This document shows, one piece after another, positions 25,340 to 34,892 of a stretch of DNA of 64,000 bases. The position numbers and the translations under genes were made by a program. Location of the stretch: NCBI GenBank assembly GCA_045636325.1, contig JAZTXH010000016.1, positions 1 through 64,000 of the forward strand, in the 5' to 3' direction. This DNA comes from CAKSHP01 sp045636325. GTDB lineage: Bacteria > Bacillota > Clostridia > UBA1381 > UMGS1253. The first letter of the stretch is position 1, and each line of letters opens with the position of its first letter. The notes beneath the pieces are model-generated. The model saw only the letters and a program-made list of their open reading frames with translations. It did no database searches and was not told the origin of the DNA.

Positions 25340-27736
25340 ATGACTGTTCTTGAAAAAATCCTGTCAGGACTTGTGTTTATTGATGGCGCTATGGGAAGCC
25401 TTTTACAGAAAGGAAATTTTTTAAAGCCCGGCGAATTTGCAGAAAATTTAAATATCACAAATCCTGATACAATAAAAGATATACACCTTTCATATCTTCA
25501 AAGCGGTGCGGATATAATCTTAACAAATACATTTGGAGCAAATCCGATAAAATTTGAAAATTACGAAGAAATTATTATAAATGCCGTAAAAATTGCAAAA
25601 ACGTCTATATCGGATTATGGCAAAGAAGATAAGTATGTTGCTCTTGACATCGGACCTACGGGTAAGCTTTTAAAGCCTTTGGGTGATTTGGACTTTGAAG
25701 ATGCGGTAGATGTTTTTAAAAAGGCAATAAAGGTTGGCGTTGATGCAGGAGTTGACCTTATTATGCTTGAAACCTTAAATGACAGTTATGAAACAAAGGC
25801 GGCTGTGTTAGCGGCAAAGGAAGCCTGCGACATTCCGATTTTTGTTTCTAATGTGTATGATGCGAGTGGGAAGCTTATGACCGGTGCAGATGCTCTAGCA
25901 ATGGTTTCCATGCTTGAGGGGCTTGGCGTTGATGCAATCGGTATGAACTGCAGTCTTGGCCCGGTGCAGATGAAAGGCCTTGTAAGCGAAATTTATAAAT
26001 GTGCATCAGTTCCTGTAATAGTAAGTCCCAATGCGGGACTTCCCCGTTTTGAAAACGGACAAACTGTGTACGACATTTCCGCCGAAGAATTTGCAGAGCA
26101 TATGAAAGATATTGTAAATTCAGGCGCACGTATTATCGGAGGCTGTTGCGGAACGACACCCGAATATATAAAATGCACATATGATGCAGTTAAAACTATA
26201 CCACCAAAAAAAATTGAAAAGAAAAACAATGTATGCATTTCTTCTTATACCCATGCGGTTTTATTTAAAGATACTCCCATTATAATAGGAGAGCGTATAA
26301 ACCCGACCGGTAAGGCGCGCTTTAAGCAGGCACTCAGAGAAAATGATATTGACTATATTTTAAATGAAGGTATAACTCAGGCGGACCGCGGAGCGCATGT
26401 GCTGGATGTTAATGTGGGATTGCCTGAAATATACGAAAAAGAAGTGTTGAAAAAAGTTGTTTATGAGCTTCAGACAGTAACTGACCTGCCACTGCAGATT
26501 GATACCTCCGATTTTGATGCAATGGAGGCAGCAATGCGAATTTATAACGGCAAACCACTTGTAAATTCTGTAAACGGCAAGCAGGAAAGCATGGACAAAA
26601 TCTTTCCCCTTGTTAAGAAATACGGCGGATGCGTTATAGCTCTTACATTGGATGAAAACGGAATTCCCGAAACTGCCGAGGGCAGGTTTGAAATAGCGAA
26701 AAAAATTATTGCCCGCGCCGCTGATTACGGAATTGATAAAAATAATATTATTGTGGACCCTCTTGCACTTACAATCAGTGCAGATAAAACATCTGCTGTA
26801 ACAACACTTCGCGCAATACATGATATAACAAATATTTTAGGTGTTAAAACGAGCCTTGGTGTTTCAAATGTTTCGTTTGGCTTACCAAACCGCCCGCTGA
26901 TAAATTCAGCTTTCTTTACAATGGCATTGTATAACGGACTTTCGTGTGCAATAATAAATCCATCATCAGTTGAAATGATGTCAGCTTATTACAGCTTTAC
27001 GGCTCTTTCAGGACTTGATGATAAATGCGAAAAATATATAGATTTTGCATCAAATATCACATCTGAGGTAAAGCTTAGTCTGTCTGGTGACACAAAAGAC
27101 GAGAGCTTGCGAGAGAGCTCTCTTTCATATGCTATAATAAAGGGAATGAAGGAAATGGCGGCTCAGTGTGCAAAAGAGCTTTTGCAATCCACCTCTACTC
27201 TTGAAATAATAGACAATCACATTATTTATGCATTAAATATTATGGGTGAAGGCTTTGAAAAAAACACAGTTTATCTTCCTCAACTTTTAATGAGTGCCGA
27301 AGCTGCAAAATGTGCATTTGAAGTGATAAAGCAAGCAATGCCCTCAGATGGTAAAAAGGACGCCGATGCATTTTGCATTGTTATAGCCACCGTTAAAGGC
27401 GATATTCACGATATAGGGAAAAATATAGTAAAGGCTTTGCTTGAAAACTTCGGTTTTAAGGTGATTGATTTGGGTAAGGATGTTGCCCCTGAAAAGGTAG
27501 TAGAGGCGGCAAAGAAATATAAAGCGCCCCTTGTGGGCTTGAGCGCACTTATGACCACAACTGTGCCCGCAATGGAAGAAACCATAAAACAGCTAAAACA
27601 AGAGTGCCCGTGGTGCAAAACAGTGGTCGGAGGAGCAGTGCTTACCCGCGACTATGCAAATTTAATACATGCTGACCGTTACGCAAAGGATGCTATGGAA
27701 ACTGTGCGTTATGCAGAAGAATTAAAAAACAAATAA
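25340..27736 (+). CDS. metH: cobalamin-dependent methionine synthase, short form
   Basis: 798 aa; transfers methyl from methyl-THF via cobalamin to homocysteine. Domain order: homocysteine/zinc domain (1-290) with GGCCGTTP holding Cys269-Cys270, the pterin-binding domain from IIGERINPTG (about 315-570), the cobalamin cap helices, and the B12 domain with DIHDIGKNI (Asp688-x-His690-x2-Gly693). It ends there, without the about 330-residue activation domain of E. coli MetH; the preceding gene supplies it. The frame is open 43 codons further upstream, overlapping that gene, but the ATG at 25340 starts the homology. Confidence 0.95.
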   Translation: MTVLEKILSGLVFIDGAMGSLLQKGNFLKPGEFAENLNITNPDTIKDIHLSYLQSGADIILTNTFGANPIKFENYEEIIINAVKIAKTSISDYGKEDKYVALDIGPTGKLLKPLGDLDFEDAVDVFKKAIKVGVDAGVDLIMLETLNDSYETKAAVLAAKEACDIPIFVSNVYDASGKLMTGADALAMVSMLEGLGVDAIGMNCSLGPVQMKGLVSEIYKCASVPVIVSPNAGLPRFENGQTVYDISAEEFAEHMKDIVNSGARIIGGCCGTTPEYIKCTYDAVKTIPPKKIEKKNNVCISSYTHAVLFKDTPIIIGERINPTGKARFKQALRENDIDYILNEGITQADRGAHVLDVNVGLPEIYEKEVLKKVVYELQTVTDLPLQIDTSDFDAMEAAMRIYNGKPLVNSVNGKQESMDKIFPLVKKYGGCVIALTLDENGIPETAEGRFEIAKKIIARAADYGIDKNNIIVDPLALTISADKTSAVTTLRAIHDITNILGVKTSLGVSNVSFGLPNRPLINSAFFTMALYNGLSCAIINPSSVEMMSAYYSFTALSGLDDKCEKYIDFASNITSEVKLSLSGDTKDESLRESSLSYAIIKGMKEMAAQCAKELLQSTSTLEIIDNHIIYALNIMGEGFEKNTVYLPQLLMSAEAAKCAFEVIKQAMPSDGKKDADAFCIVIATVKGDIHDIGKNIVKALLENFGFKVIDLGKDVAPEKVVEAAKKYKAPLVGLSALMTTTVPAMEETIKQLKQECPWCKTVVGGAVLTRDYANLIHADRYAKDAMETVRYAEELKNK

Positions 27737-27860
27737 GAGTATTTATATAAAAGCTACAAAACCCCTCTTTTAAGTCGGTTGCTTATTGTCGCTTTTGCAT
27801 CGCTTTTGCAACTTTTTTCCGGTAAGTTATATTGACAGCTTTACATTATTGTAAAATTAA

Positions 27861-27889
27861 TTGCGAAAAAAACATAAACGTGATACAAT
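27861..27889 (+). promoter_or_regulatory. trkA promoter
   Basis: TTGCGA (27861-27866), 17-nt spacer, TACAAT (27884-27889), followed by SD AAGGAGAG before the TTG start at 27948. Just upstream an 11-bp unit TCGCTTTTGCA is repeated twice (27789-27810) inside a possible metH terminator (GTTGC...GCAAC then TTTTTT). Confidence 0.5.
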
Positions 27890-27947
27890 TAGCGGACAAG
27901 GCATTATTTTATATTTTTTAATATTGTTTTATAAGGAGAGACCTTTT

Positions 27948-29321
27948 TTGAATATTATTATTGTTGGTTGCGGAAAGGTTGGTACAACTCTTGCAAAAGA
28001 GCTTGCCGCCGAAAAGCACAGTATAGTTTTAATAGATACAGATGAAGAAAAGCTTGATGAGATTTCAAACTCACTTGATGTTATGTGCGTTGAAGGAAGG
28101 GGCGAATCAGTTGCGGTTTTAATTGAAGCAGGCGTTGAAACCTGTGACCTTTTAATTGCAATGATGCGCTCCGATGAACTAAATCTTTTAACCTGCCTTA
28201 TAGCTAAAAAATTAGGCACAAAAAACACCATAGCCCGTGTGAGAAATCCCATATATGCTGACGCTATTAATCTTATTAAGGATGATTTGTGTCTCAGTAT
28301 GCATATTAATCCCGAGCTTGCGGCGGCAAATGAAATTTCAAGACTGTTGCGTTTTCCATCTGCGATTCAGGTTGAAACTTTTGCTAAGGGCAAGGTGGAA
28401 ATTATGAAATACAAAATTCCCGAAGGCTCTGTTTTAAATGAGCTTCGCGTTTATCAGCTGCATTCCAATTTAAAGCTGTCTGTTTTTATTTGTGCAGTTG
28501 AGCGCGGTAGTGACGTATTTGTTCCCGCCGGCGACTTTGTATTAAAAGCAGGGGATATAATTTCTTTTGTGGCTCCAATCCGAGTTGCAAATGAATTTTT
28601 TGCCCGTATGGGAGCCTCTTTTTCTAAGATAAAAGATGTTGTTATTCTCGGGGGTGGCAGACTTACTTATTATCTTACAAGAAACCTTATTGAATCGGGA
28701 ATTCATGTGAAAATAATTGAAATAGACAAGGCACGTTGTGAAGAACTTTCAGAGCTTTTGCCCGAAGCAATTATTATTCATGGTGACGGTACGGATAACT
28801 ATCTGCTTCACGAAGAGCATATTGATGATGCAGATGCGGTACTCAGCCTCACCGGAGTTGACGAACAGAATGTATTAATGTCAATTTATGCATCACAACA
28901 GGTGCCAGAAGCAAAAATAGTTACTAAAATAAAGCATTTTGACTTTGACGATATTTTAAGGGGTATGCCTATCGGGAGTGTTGTTTATCCAAAGCACATT
29001 ACTGCGGATTATATATTGCGTTATGTGCGTGTGATGCAGAATTCATGGCATTCAAATATGGAATCACTTCACAGAATTGTTGATGACAGAGTTGAAGCAC
29101 TGGAATTCAGAATCAGACAGCATACACCGCTTAATGGTATACCATTTTCTAAATTAAATATTTCAAAAGGTACACTTGTCGCATGCATTACTCGTTACGG
29201 GGATACATTTACTCCCTGCGGTAATGATGCAATTCAGCTGGGAGATACAGTTATTGTAGTAACAATACACAAGGGAATCAGCCGTCTTGAACAGATTTTA
29301 GACGACGGAACGGAGGAATAA
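27948..29321 (+). CDS. trkA: Trk potassium uptake NAD-binding regulatory subunit
   Basis: 457-aa cytosolic gating subunit of Trk/Ktr K+ uptake, with two RCK units. Each has a Rossmann half (NIIIVGCGKVGTTLA at residue 2; VVILGGGRLTYYLTRN near 230) followed by a TrkA_C half. Start: TTG at 27948 with AAGGAGAG SD. The frame is open 29 codons further upstream, but that stretch overlaps the promoter. The stop codon abuts the trkH start, so the two are co-translated. Confidence 0.93.
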   Translation: MNIIIVGCGKVGTTLAKELAAEKHSIVLIDTDEEKLDEISNSLDVMCVEGRGESVAVLIEAGVETCDLLIAMMRSDELNLLTCLIAKKLGTKNTIARVRNPIYADAINLIKDDLCLSMHINPELAAANEISRLLRFPSAIQVETFAKGKVEIMKYKIPEGSVLNELRVYQLHSNLKLSVFICAVERGSDVFVPAGDFVLKAGDIISFVAPIRVANEFFARMGASFSKIKDVVILGGGRLTYYLTRNLIESGIHVKIIEIDKARCEELSELLPEAIIIHGDGTDNYLLHEEHIDDADAVLSLTGVDEQNVLMSIYASQQVPEAKIVTKIKHFDFDDILRGMPIGSVVYPKHITADYILRYVRVMQNSWHSNMESLHRIVDDRVEALEFRIRQHTPLNGIPFSKLNISKGTLVACITRYGDTFTPCGNDAIQLGDTVIVVTIHKGISRLEQILDDGTEE

Positions 29322-30764
29322 ATGAACGGTAAGTTAGTAATAAAGCTTAATTGCTATATATTGCTGTTTAATGCTTGCGTAATGCTTCTCCCCTTATTGG
29401 TAGCTTTGATATATAAAGAAAAATCAGGCCTTGCTTTTTTGCCCGCGATTCTTATAGCTTTGGCAATTTCAGTTCCCGTTTTAATTTTTTTAAAACCAAA
29501 AAACAAAGATATTTATGCTAAAGAAGGGCTGATTACCGTAGCACTTGCATGGATTATATTAAGCTTTGTAAGCGGATTGCCTTTCTTTTTTTCAAAGGAA
29601 ATCCCAAATCTTATAGACTGTTTTTTTGAAACAGCTTCCGGATTTACAACCACCGGCGCCACAATTCTTACAAATGTTGAAGCCTTAAGCCGATGCATGC
29701 TTTTCTGGAGAAGTTTTACTCACTGGATTGGCGGTATGGGTGTTTTGATGTTTGTTATGGCTCTTGCTCCATTGGCAGGAAACCATAACATGCAGCTTAT
29801 AAAGGCAGAATCAGCAGGCCCTAAAATTGAAAAGCTTATGCCTAAAGCAAATACAACTGCAAAGGTTTTATACGGAATGTATGTCGGACTTACGGCTTTG
29901 CAGATTATATTTTTGCTTATAGGAAAAATGCCGCTTTTTGATGCAATAACCACTGCCTTTGGAACAGCCGGCACTGGTGGCTTTGGAATAAAAAATGACA
30001 GTCTTGCATCATACAGCATATATATCCAGTCCGTTGTAACGGTGTTTATGATTTTGTTTTCCATAAATTTTAATATGTATTTTTTTCTTATATTCAGAAA
30101 ATTTTCAAGCATTTGGAAAAATGAAGAGTTGCGCACATTTGTATGCATTGTTTTTGCATCAATTTTGCTTATAACACTAAACAATTTCAAATTGTTTTCC
30201 TCACTGGGCGGTGCAATTCATCACAATGCATTTACGGTTGCCTCTGTTATATCTACCTCGGGCTTTGCGACGGTTGATTTTAATTTGTGGCCTGAATTTT
30301 CAAAAGCAATACTGTTTATTTTAATGTTTGTGGGTGCCTGCGCAGGGTCAACCGGCGGTGGAATGAAGGTTTCAAGATTTATAATACTTGCAAAGTCACT
30401 CAAAAAAGAATTTATGCTGCTTATTCATCCGCGGAGTGTAAAAACTATTAATCTGAACGGAAAAAAGTTGGAAAACGATGTTGTAAAAAGAGTAAATTCA
30501 TATATGATATGCTATCTTTTAGTATTTGTGGCATCTTTTATCATTATTTCACTTGATAAATTTAATTTTGAAACTAATGTCACAGCTATTGCCGCTACGC
30601 TTAATAACATCGGTCCCGGTTTTGCTTCTGTAGGACCTGTTGAAAATTTTTCAGGATTTTCATGGTTTTCAAAATTAGTGCTTTCTTTTGATATGATATG
30701 CGGAAGGCTTGAGATTTTCCCCATGATGATTTTATTTTTGCCTACAACATGGCGTAAAATGTAA
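29322..30764 (+). CDS. trkH: Trk potassium uptake membrane subunit
   Basis: 480-aa integral membrane K+ channel-like transporter with about ten hydrophobic segments. The selectivity-filter repeats are recognisable: SGFTTTGATI (residues about 105-115), FGTAGTGGFG (about 213-222), ISTSGFATVDF (about 308-318), and NNIGPGF (about 427). The motif GACAGSTGGGMK precedes the loop that contacts TrkA. Directly coupled to trkA. A terminator follows. Confidence 0.94.
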   Translation: MNGKLVIKLNCYILLFNACVMLLPLLVALIYKEKSGLAFLPAILIALAISVPVLIFLKPKNKDIYAKEGLITVALAWIILSFVSGLPFFFSKEIPNLIDCFFETASGFTTTGATILTNVEALSRCMLFWRSFTHWIGGMGVLMFVMALAPLAGNHNMQLIKAESAGPKIEKLMPKANTTAKVLYGMYVGLTALQIIFLLIGKMPLFDAITTAFGTAGTGGFGIKNDSLASYSIYIQSVVTVFMILFSINFNMYFFLIFRKFSSIWKNEELRTFVCIVFASILLITLNNFKLFSSLGGAIHHNAFTVASVISTSGFATVDFNLWPEFSKAILFILMFVGACAGSTGGGMKVSRFIILAKSLKKEFMLLIHPRSVKTINLNGKKLENDVVKRVNSYMICYLLVFVASFIIISLDKFNFETNVTAIAATLNNIGPGFASVGPVENFSGFSWFSKLVLSFDMICGRLEIFPMMILFLPTTWRKM

Positions 30765-30784
30765 AATTGTATAATAAAAAAACA

Positions 30785-30828
30785 CTCCTGTGACAGAATA
30801 ATATAAGCTGCTACAGGAGAATTTTTTT
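30785..30828 (+). terminator. trkAH terminator
   Basis: Stem CTCCTGT (30785-30791) and ACAGGAG (30813-30819), then seven T. Confidence 0.8.
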
Positions 30829-30855
30829 GTATTTTTGGAGGAATATAAAATCCTC

Positions 30856-30884
30856 TTTACAAAAACAAAAAAGTGTGATATTAT
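30856..30884 (+). promoter_or_regulatory. OLE RNA / oapA operon promoter
   Basis: TTTACA (30856-30861), 17-nt spacer, TATTAT (30879-30884). The predicted start (about 30891) lies a few nt before the closing stem of the OLE RNA. Confidence 0.7.
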
Positions 30885-30904
30885 ATACAATAGAATAGTG
30901 TATT

Positions 30905-31562
30905 TTACAGGCATCATAGAAAATGCGGCGGTGCAGTATTCTAGTCAGTTCTACTTGCTTTGAAGACGGGCCTAAAAATCCGTTAAAGGGCATATCGATG
31001 AAGTTTCTGGTGCTAGCTTTGAACGCCCAGTTCGGGGTTGGTGCTGGAAGTTAAGGTTATGGGGCGGCCTGCAATGGCATGCAGTTACTGACCCCCATTT
31101 CCGTGGAGACCTATTCTTGTGGCTGCCCCTGAGTCTTAGACTTAAGTCTTACTCAAGCAGTTACGGCTTAGGATTAAACCTGCATATCGGTGCTTTTCTG
31201 CGCTGGGTGCAGAGTAGCCTGCCTTGAGTGAAATAAGAGGGATAACGGACAAACACTTGTCGCATCGGCCAATGCGTGAGCGTTATTGCTGTTTGAAACT
31301 TGTTTTGCAAAAGAGGATAGGAGCAAGTGTGACTGTAGAGGAAAACTCCTAGGCTGTTGCTCTATCAGACATTTAAAGGATTGAAATGCGGACTGAGTGG
31401 CAGTCAGGTCACAAATGCGGTAACGTATTAGTAAAGTGTTTTAATGGGAAACCTCCTCTTTGGCGACATTGAGGAAACGCTTTGGGAAATCCTACCTGAC
31501 CTTAAGCCGCAAAATTTACTTTAGGTGTTACCCCGCATTCTCTATGCTGCCTGTAATTTTTT
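30905..31562 (+). ncRNA. ole: OLE RNA (ornate large extremophilic RNA)
   Basis: About 650 nt without a coding frame and far more GC-balanced than other spacers. The ends pair over 22 nt: 30907-30928 (ACAGG...AATGCGG) with 31533-31554 (CCGCATT...CCTGT), two mismatches, then a T run like a terminator. The interior holds many short hairpin-forming GC-rich segments. The decisive evidence is context: OLE RNAs characteristically lie just upstream of the membrane protein gene oapA, followed by dxs and tlyA, exactly the order here. In Bacillus (Halalkalihalobacillus) halodurans OLE forms a membrane-bound RNP with OapA linked to cold, short-chain alcohol and Mg2+ stress. The exact ends are estimates, and identity was judged from location, size and structure, not an alignment. 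Confidence 0.88.
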
Positions 31563-31578
31563 AAAGTGGTGAATTATT

Positions 31579-32169
31579 TTGGGAAAAAGAAAAAGTTTAA
31601 AGGTTAAAAGCTCAGCCGGAAATATTAAGGTAAGTAATAAATGGACTGTGATTGTAACAATTCTTGCATTTGTGTTGTCTGTTATTTTTACAATTATAAC
31701 AGACAGTGCCGAAAAGCTGCCGAATTTAGTAGCTATTACGGTGCTTTTTGTTATAGTTCTTTTAAGCATTATGTTTGATATGCTTGGTATGGCGGTTTCT
31801 ACTGCAACAGAAGAGCCTTTTCACGCAATGGCAGCAAAAAAAAATCCGCAGGCAAAGGTTGCTATAAAAATTATCCGTTCTTCACAGCAGCTTTCAAGCC
31901 TTTTTAATGACGTTATAGGAGATATTGCCGGTATTATATCAGGTGCTATGAGTGCGGCGATTGTTGCAAAAATTGCGACTGGCACAAGCGGAATAAATAT
32001 GGTAATTGAGCTTTGTATGACAGGGCTTGTAGCGGCGGTTATGATTGGCGGGAAGGCTGCAGGCAAGGGTGTTGCCATGACAAATAATAACACAATAGTT
32101 TATATTATGAGTAATGTTATTTACTTTTTTACAAAACCATTTTCACTATTTAAAAGAAAAAAACGTTAA
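31579..32169 (+). CDS. oapA: OLE-associated membrane protein OapA
   Basis: 196-aa membrane protein with four hydrophobic segments (residues about 24-45, 52-72, 112-135, 142-165) and strongly basic ends (MGKRKSLKVK...; ...FSLFKRKKR), suited to holding an RNA at the membrane. Gly/Ala-rich packing such as GDIAGIISGAMSAAIVAKIATG is in the third segment. Start TTG at 31579, with a GTGGTGA SD. OapA binds OLE RNA and is needed for its membrane localisation. It lies 25 nt after the RNA and 16 nt before dxs. Confidence 0.88.
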   Translation: MGKRKSLKVKSSAGNIKVSNKWTVIVTILAFVLSVIFTIITDSAEKLPNLVAITVLFVIVLLSIMFDMLGMAVSTATEEPFHAMAAKKNPQAKVAIKIIRSSQQLSSLFNDVIGDIAGIISGAMSAAIVAKIATGTSGINMVIELCMTGLVAAVMIGGKAAGKGVAMTNNNTIVYIMSNVIYFFTKPFSLFKRKKR

Positions 32170-32185
32170 AGCTGGTGCACAAAAA

Positions 32186-34048
32186 ATGTACAAAATTTTA
32201 GATAAAGTCGATTCTCCCAGCGATTTAAAAGCACTTTCTTTTAAAGAACGCACGGAGCTTTGCTCAGAAATAAGGTCATTTTTAATAAATTCAGTTTCAA
32301 AAACCGGAGGGCATCTTGCATCAAATTTGGGTGTGGTAGAGATAAGTGTGGCACTTCACAGTGTTTTTGATATGCCCGAAGATAAAGTCGTTTTTGATGT
32401 AGGCCACCAGTGCTATACCCATAAAATTCTTACGGGAAGAAAGGGTTTGTTTAAATTTTTAAGGCAGGAGGGTGGGCTTTCGGGATTTCCGAAAATAAAC
32501 GAAAGCAAATATGACAGCTTTAATACCGGACATAGCTCAACTTCTGTTTCTGCGGCATTAGGTCTTGCAAGAGCAAGGGACTTGGCGAATAAGGATCATA
32601 AGGTTATTGCACTTATAGGTGATGGTGCCATGACGGGAGGCCTTGCATACGAGGCGCTTTGCGATGCGGGAAATTCAAACACAAACCTGATTGTGATTTT
32701 AAACGATAATGAAATGTCGATAACAAAAAATGTGGGAGGCTTAAGTGAGCATCTTTCAAGGCTTCGTACGCAGCCGTCATATGTTAAAACAAAGTCGGCA
32801 ATTGAAAAGCTTGTTTTAAAAATGCCTAATGGTAAAGTTATTCACTCGGGTATGCGAAGAATAAAAAATTCCTTTAAGCGCGCTTTAATGCAGAAAAACA
32901 TATTTGAAGAGCTGGGCTTTACATATCTTGGACCTATAGACGGAAATGATTTGAAAAAGGCAGAGCAGATGCTCCTCCGTGCAAAAAATACAAAGGGTCC
33001 GGTTATTGTGCATATGTGTACCATTAAGGGAAAAGGCTATGCTCCGGCAGAGGAAAAGCCTCAGAACTTTCATGGTATTTCAAAGTTTGATGTTGATACG
33101 GGAAATGTTATAAGGGATAAAGTAAGGGCAGATTATTCTGCAATTTTTGGTAGGCAGATTGTAAATCTTGCCCGCAAAAATGAGAAAATAGCGGTGATTT
33201 CACCGGCGATGATATTGGGCTCAGGACTTAAGAAATTTGCAAAAATTTATCCTGACAGAATGTTTGATGTTGGCATTGCAGAGGGCCATGCGGTTACATT
33301 TGCCGCAGGTCTTGCAATTGGCGGATATGTGCCTGTGGTGAGCGTTTATTCATCATTTCTGCAACGAGCATATGACCAGATTGTGCATGATGTTGCAATG
33401 CAGAATCTACACGTTGTGTTTGCAATTGACAGGGCAGGTGTTGTTGGTGCAGATGGTGAGACTCATCAGGGTGTTTTTGATATAGCATTTATGAATCATA
33501 TTCCGAATATGGCAATTCTTGCGCCTGCTTGCTTTAAAGAGCTTTCTAAGATGCTTGACTATGCTGTAAATGAGCATAACGGCCCAATTGCAGTAAGATA
33601 TCCGAGAGGAAATATGCAGTGTACGGAAATTAATGAAGCGTTTGAATTTGGCAAGGCCTTAGTGGTTTATGAAGGCTCGGATATTACGATTGTTGCGGCA
33701 GGACCAATTTTAAAATATGCCTGCGAGGCAAAAGAGCTTTTGGAAAAGGAAAATATAAGTGCAGAAATAATAAATATAAGAACTATAAAGCCTATAGATG
33801 AAGAAACTATAATAAATTCCGCTAAGAAAACTAAAAAAGTTATAGTAATTGAAGATGGTCAGGACTTTGGAGGCCTTGCAAGTGCTGTTGATAGAATTAT
33901 TGTTGAAAACTATGTATCGGCAAAGGTTGAAAAAAGAGGCTTTTGCAGCTTTGTTTCACAGGCAGGGCAGGAAAGAATATATGAAAAAAGCGGTATGACG
34001 TCTTCTGAAATTTTTAAAAGCGCGCAAAAAATGTGCAGAGGTGAATAA
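32186..34048 (+). CDS. dxs: 1-deoxy-D-xylulose-5-phosphate synthase
   Basis: 620-aa thiamine-diphosphate enzyme joining pyruvate and glyceraldehyde-3-phosphate, first step of the MEP isoprenoid pathway. Motifs: DVGHQCYTHKILTGR (catalytic His region), the TPP motif GDGAMTGG...NDNEMSI (residues about 147-182), the transketolase middle domain with DVGIAEGHAVTFAAG, and RAGVVGADGETHQG. The ATG at 32186 begins the homology; the frame is open 24 codons further back into oapA. The SD is weak. Overlap-coupled with the TlyA gene. Confidence 0.96.
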   Translation: MYKILDKVDSPSDLKALSFKERTELCSEIRSFLINSVSKTGGHLASNLGVVEISVALHSVFDMPEDKVVFDVGHQCYTHKILTGRKGLFKFLRQEGGLSGFPKINESKYDSFNTGHSSTSVSAALGLARARDLANKDHKVIALIGDGAMTGGLAYEALCDAGNSNTNLIVILNDNEMSITKNVGGLSEHLSRLRTQPSYVKTKSAIEKLVLKMPNGKVIHSGMRRIKNSFKRALMQKNIFEELGFTYLGPIDGNDLKKAEQMLLRAKNTKGPVIVHMCTIKGKGYAPAEEKPQNFHGISKFDVDTGNVIRDKVRADYSAIFGRQIVNLARKNEKIAVISPAMILGSGLKKFAKIYPDRMFDVGIAEGHAVTFAAGLAIGGYVPVVSVYSSFLQRAYDQIVHDVAMQNLHVVFAIDRAGVVGADGETHQGVFDIAFMNHIPNMAILAPACFKELSKMLDYAVNEHNGPIAVRYPRGNMQCTEINEAFEFGKALVVYEGSDITIVAAGPILKYACEAKELLEKENISAEIINIRTIKPIDEETIINSAKKTKKVIVIEDGQDFGGLASAVDRIIVENYVSAKVEKRGFCSFVSQAGQERIYEKSGMTSSEIFKSAQKMCRGE

Positions 34049-34049
34049 A

Positions 34050-34868
34050 GTGGCGAAAAAGGTTCGTGTGGATGAACTTTTGGTAAGGCGTAATCTGGCG
34101 GCGGATGAAAATCATGCAAAGGCTTTGATTATGACGGGAATCGTGTATAATGGTGAAGTAAGAATAAACAGCGGTGCAGAAAAGGTAAGCGAAGAAACTT
34201 ACATAGAAGTGCGTGACAAGGGACAAAAATACGTAAGTCGCGGAGGTCTTAAGCTTGAAAAAGCGATGAATAGATTCACTATTAATTTAAATGGAATAGT
34301 TTGTATGGATATTGGTGCATCCACTGGAGGTTTTACGGATTGTATGCTTCAAAATGGTGCAAAAAAGGTTTACAGCGTTGATGTGGGCTATGGTCAGCTT
34401 GCATGGAAGCTGAGATGTGACGAGCGTGTTGTGAATATGGAGCGCACAAGTATAAAAAATGTAAATTCAGGTGTTCTGGGTGAAAAAATAGAATTTGCAT
34501 CGGCAGATGTTTCGTTTATATCTTTAAAGCATGTGTTTGGTGCGGCAAAGGAATTTATGTCAGGGGGTGCACATATGGTGGCACTTATAAAACCCCAGTT
34601 TGAGGCAACTTATGAAGAAGTGGGTGAAAAAGGCGTTGTGCGTGACCCCAAGGTGCATATTAAAACCATAAAAAATGTGATTGAGTATGCCACGCAAAAC
34701 GGGTTTTCAAGCCTTGATTTAACCTTTTCGCCAATAAAAGGACCTGAAGGAAACATAGAATATCTTTGTTATTTAAAAAGAACAGATAACCCTGAAAATT
34801 ATATAACGGAACAAAAAATTACAAATACGGTGGCCGAGGCGCACGAATCAAGCTTGTCAAGGCATTAA
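34050..34868 (+). CDS. tlyA: TlyA-family S4/FtsJ rRNA methyltransferase
   Basis: 272 aa. N-terminal S4 RNA-binding domain (VRVDELLVRRNLAADENHAKALIMTG), then an FtsJ-type SAM methyltransferase domain with the motif MDIGASTGGFTDCMLQNGA (residues about 88-106) and DVGYGQLAWKLR. Mycobacterial TlyA methylates 16S and 23S rRNA 2'-OH groups. Two GTG codons could start it: 34041 (overlapping dxs) and 34050. AGAGGTGA ends 6 nt before the second, which is preferred. A standard member of OLE-containing isoprenoid operons. Confidence 0.9.
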   Translation: MAKKVRVDELLVRRNLAADENHAKALIMTGIVYNGEVRINSGAEKVSEETYIEVRDKGQKYVSRGGLKLEKAMNRFTINLNGIVCMDIGASTGGFTDCMLQNGAKKVYSVDVGYGQLAWKLRCDERVVNMERTSIKNVNSGVLGEKIEFASADVSFISLKHVFGAAKEFMSGGAHMVALIKPQFEATYEEVGEKGVVRDPKVHIKTIKNVIEYATQNGFSSLDLTFSPIKGPEGNIEYLCYLKRTDNPENYITEQKITNTVAEAHESSLSRH

Positions 34869-34892
34869 AAATACCGAGAGCGGAGGAATTTT

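Noticed and set aside
27789..27810. Two tandem 11-bp TCGCTTTTGCA units as a repeat array or CRISPR
   Set aside because: Only two copies with no spacer; they fall in a probable metH terminator.
30905..31562. rRNA, RNase P RNA or a group II intron in the trkH-oapA spacer
   Set aside because: No rRNA or RNase P core motifs or maturase frame; closing stem and gene context fit OLE RNA far better.
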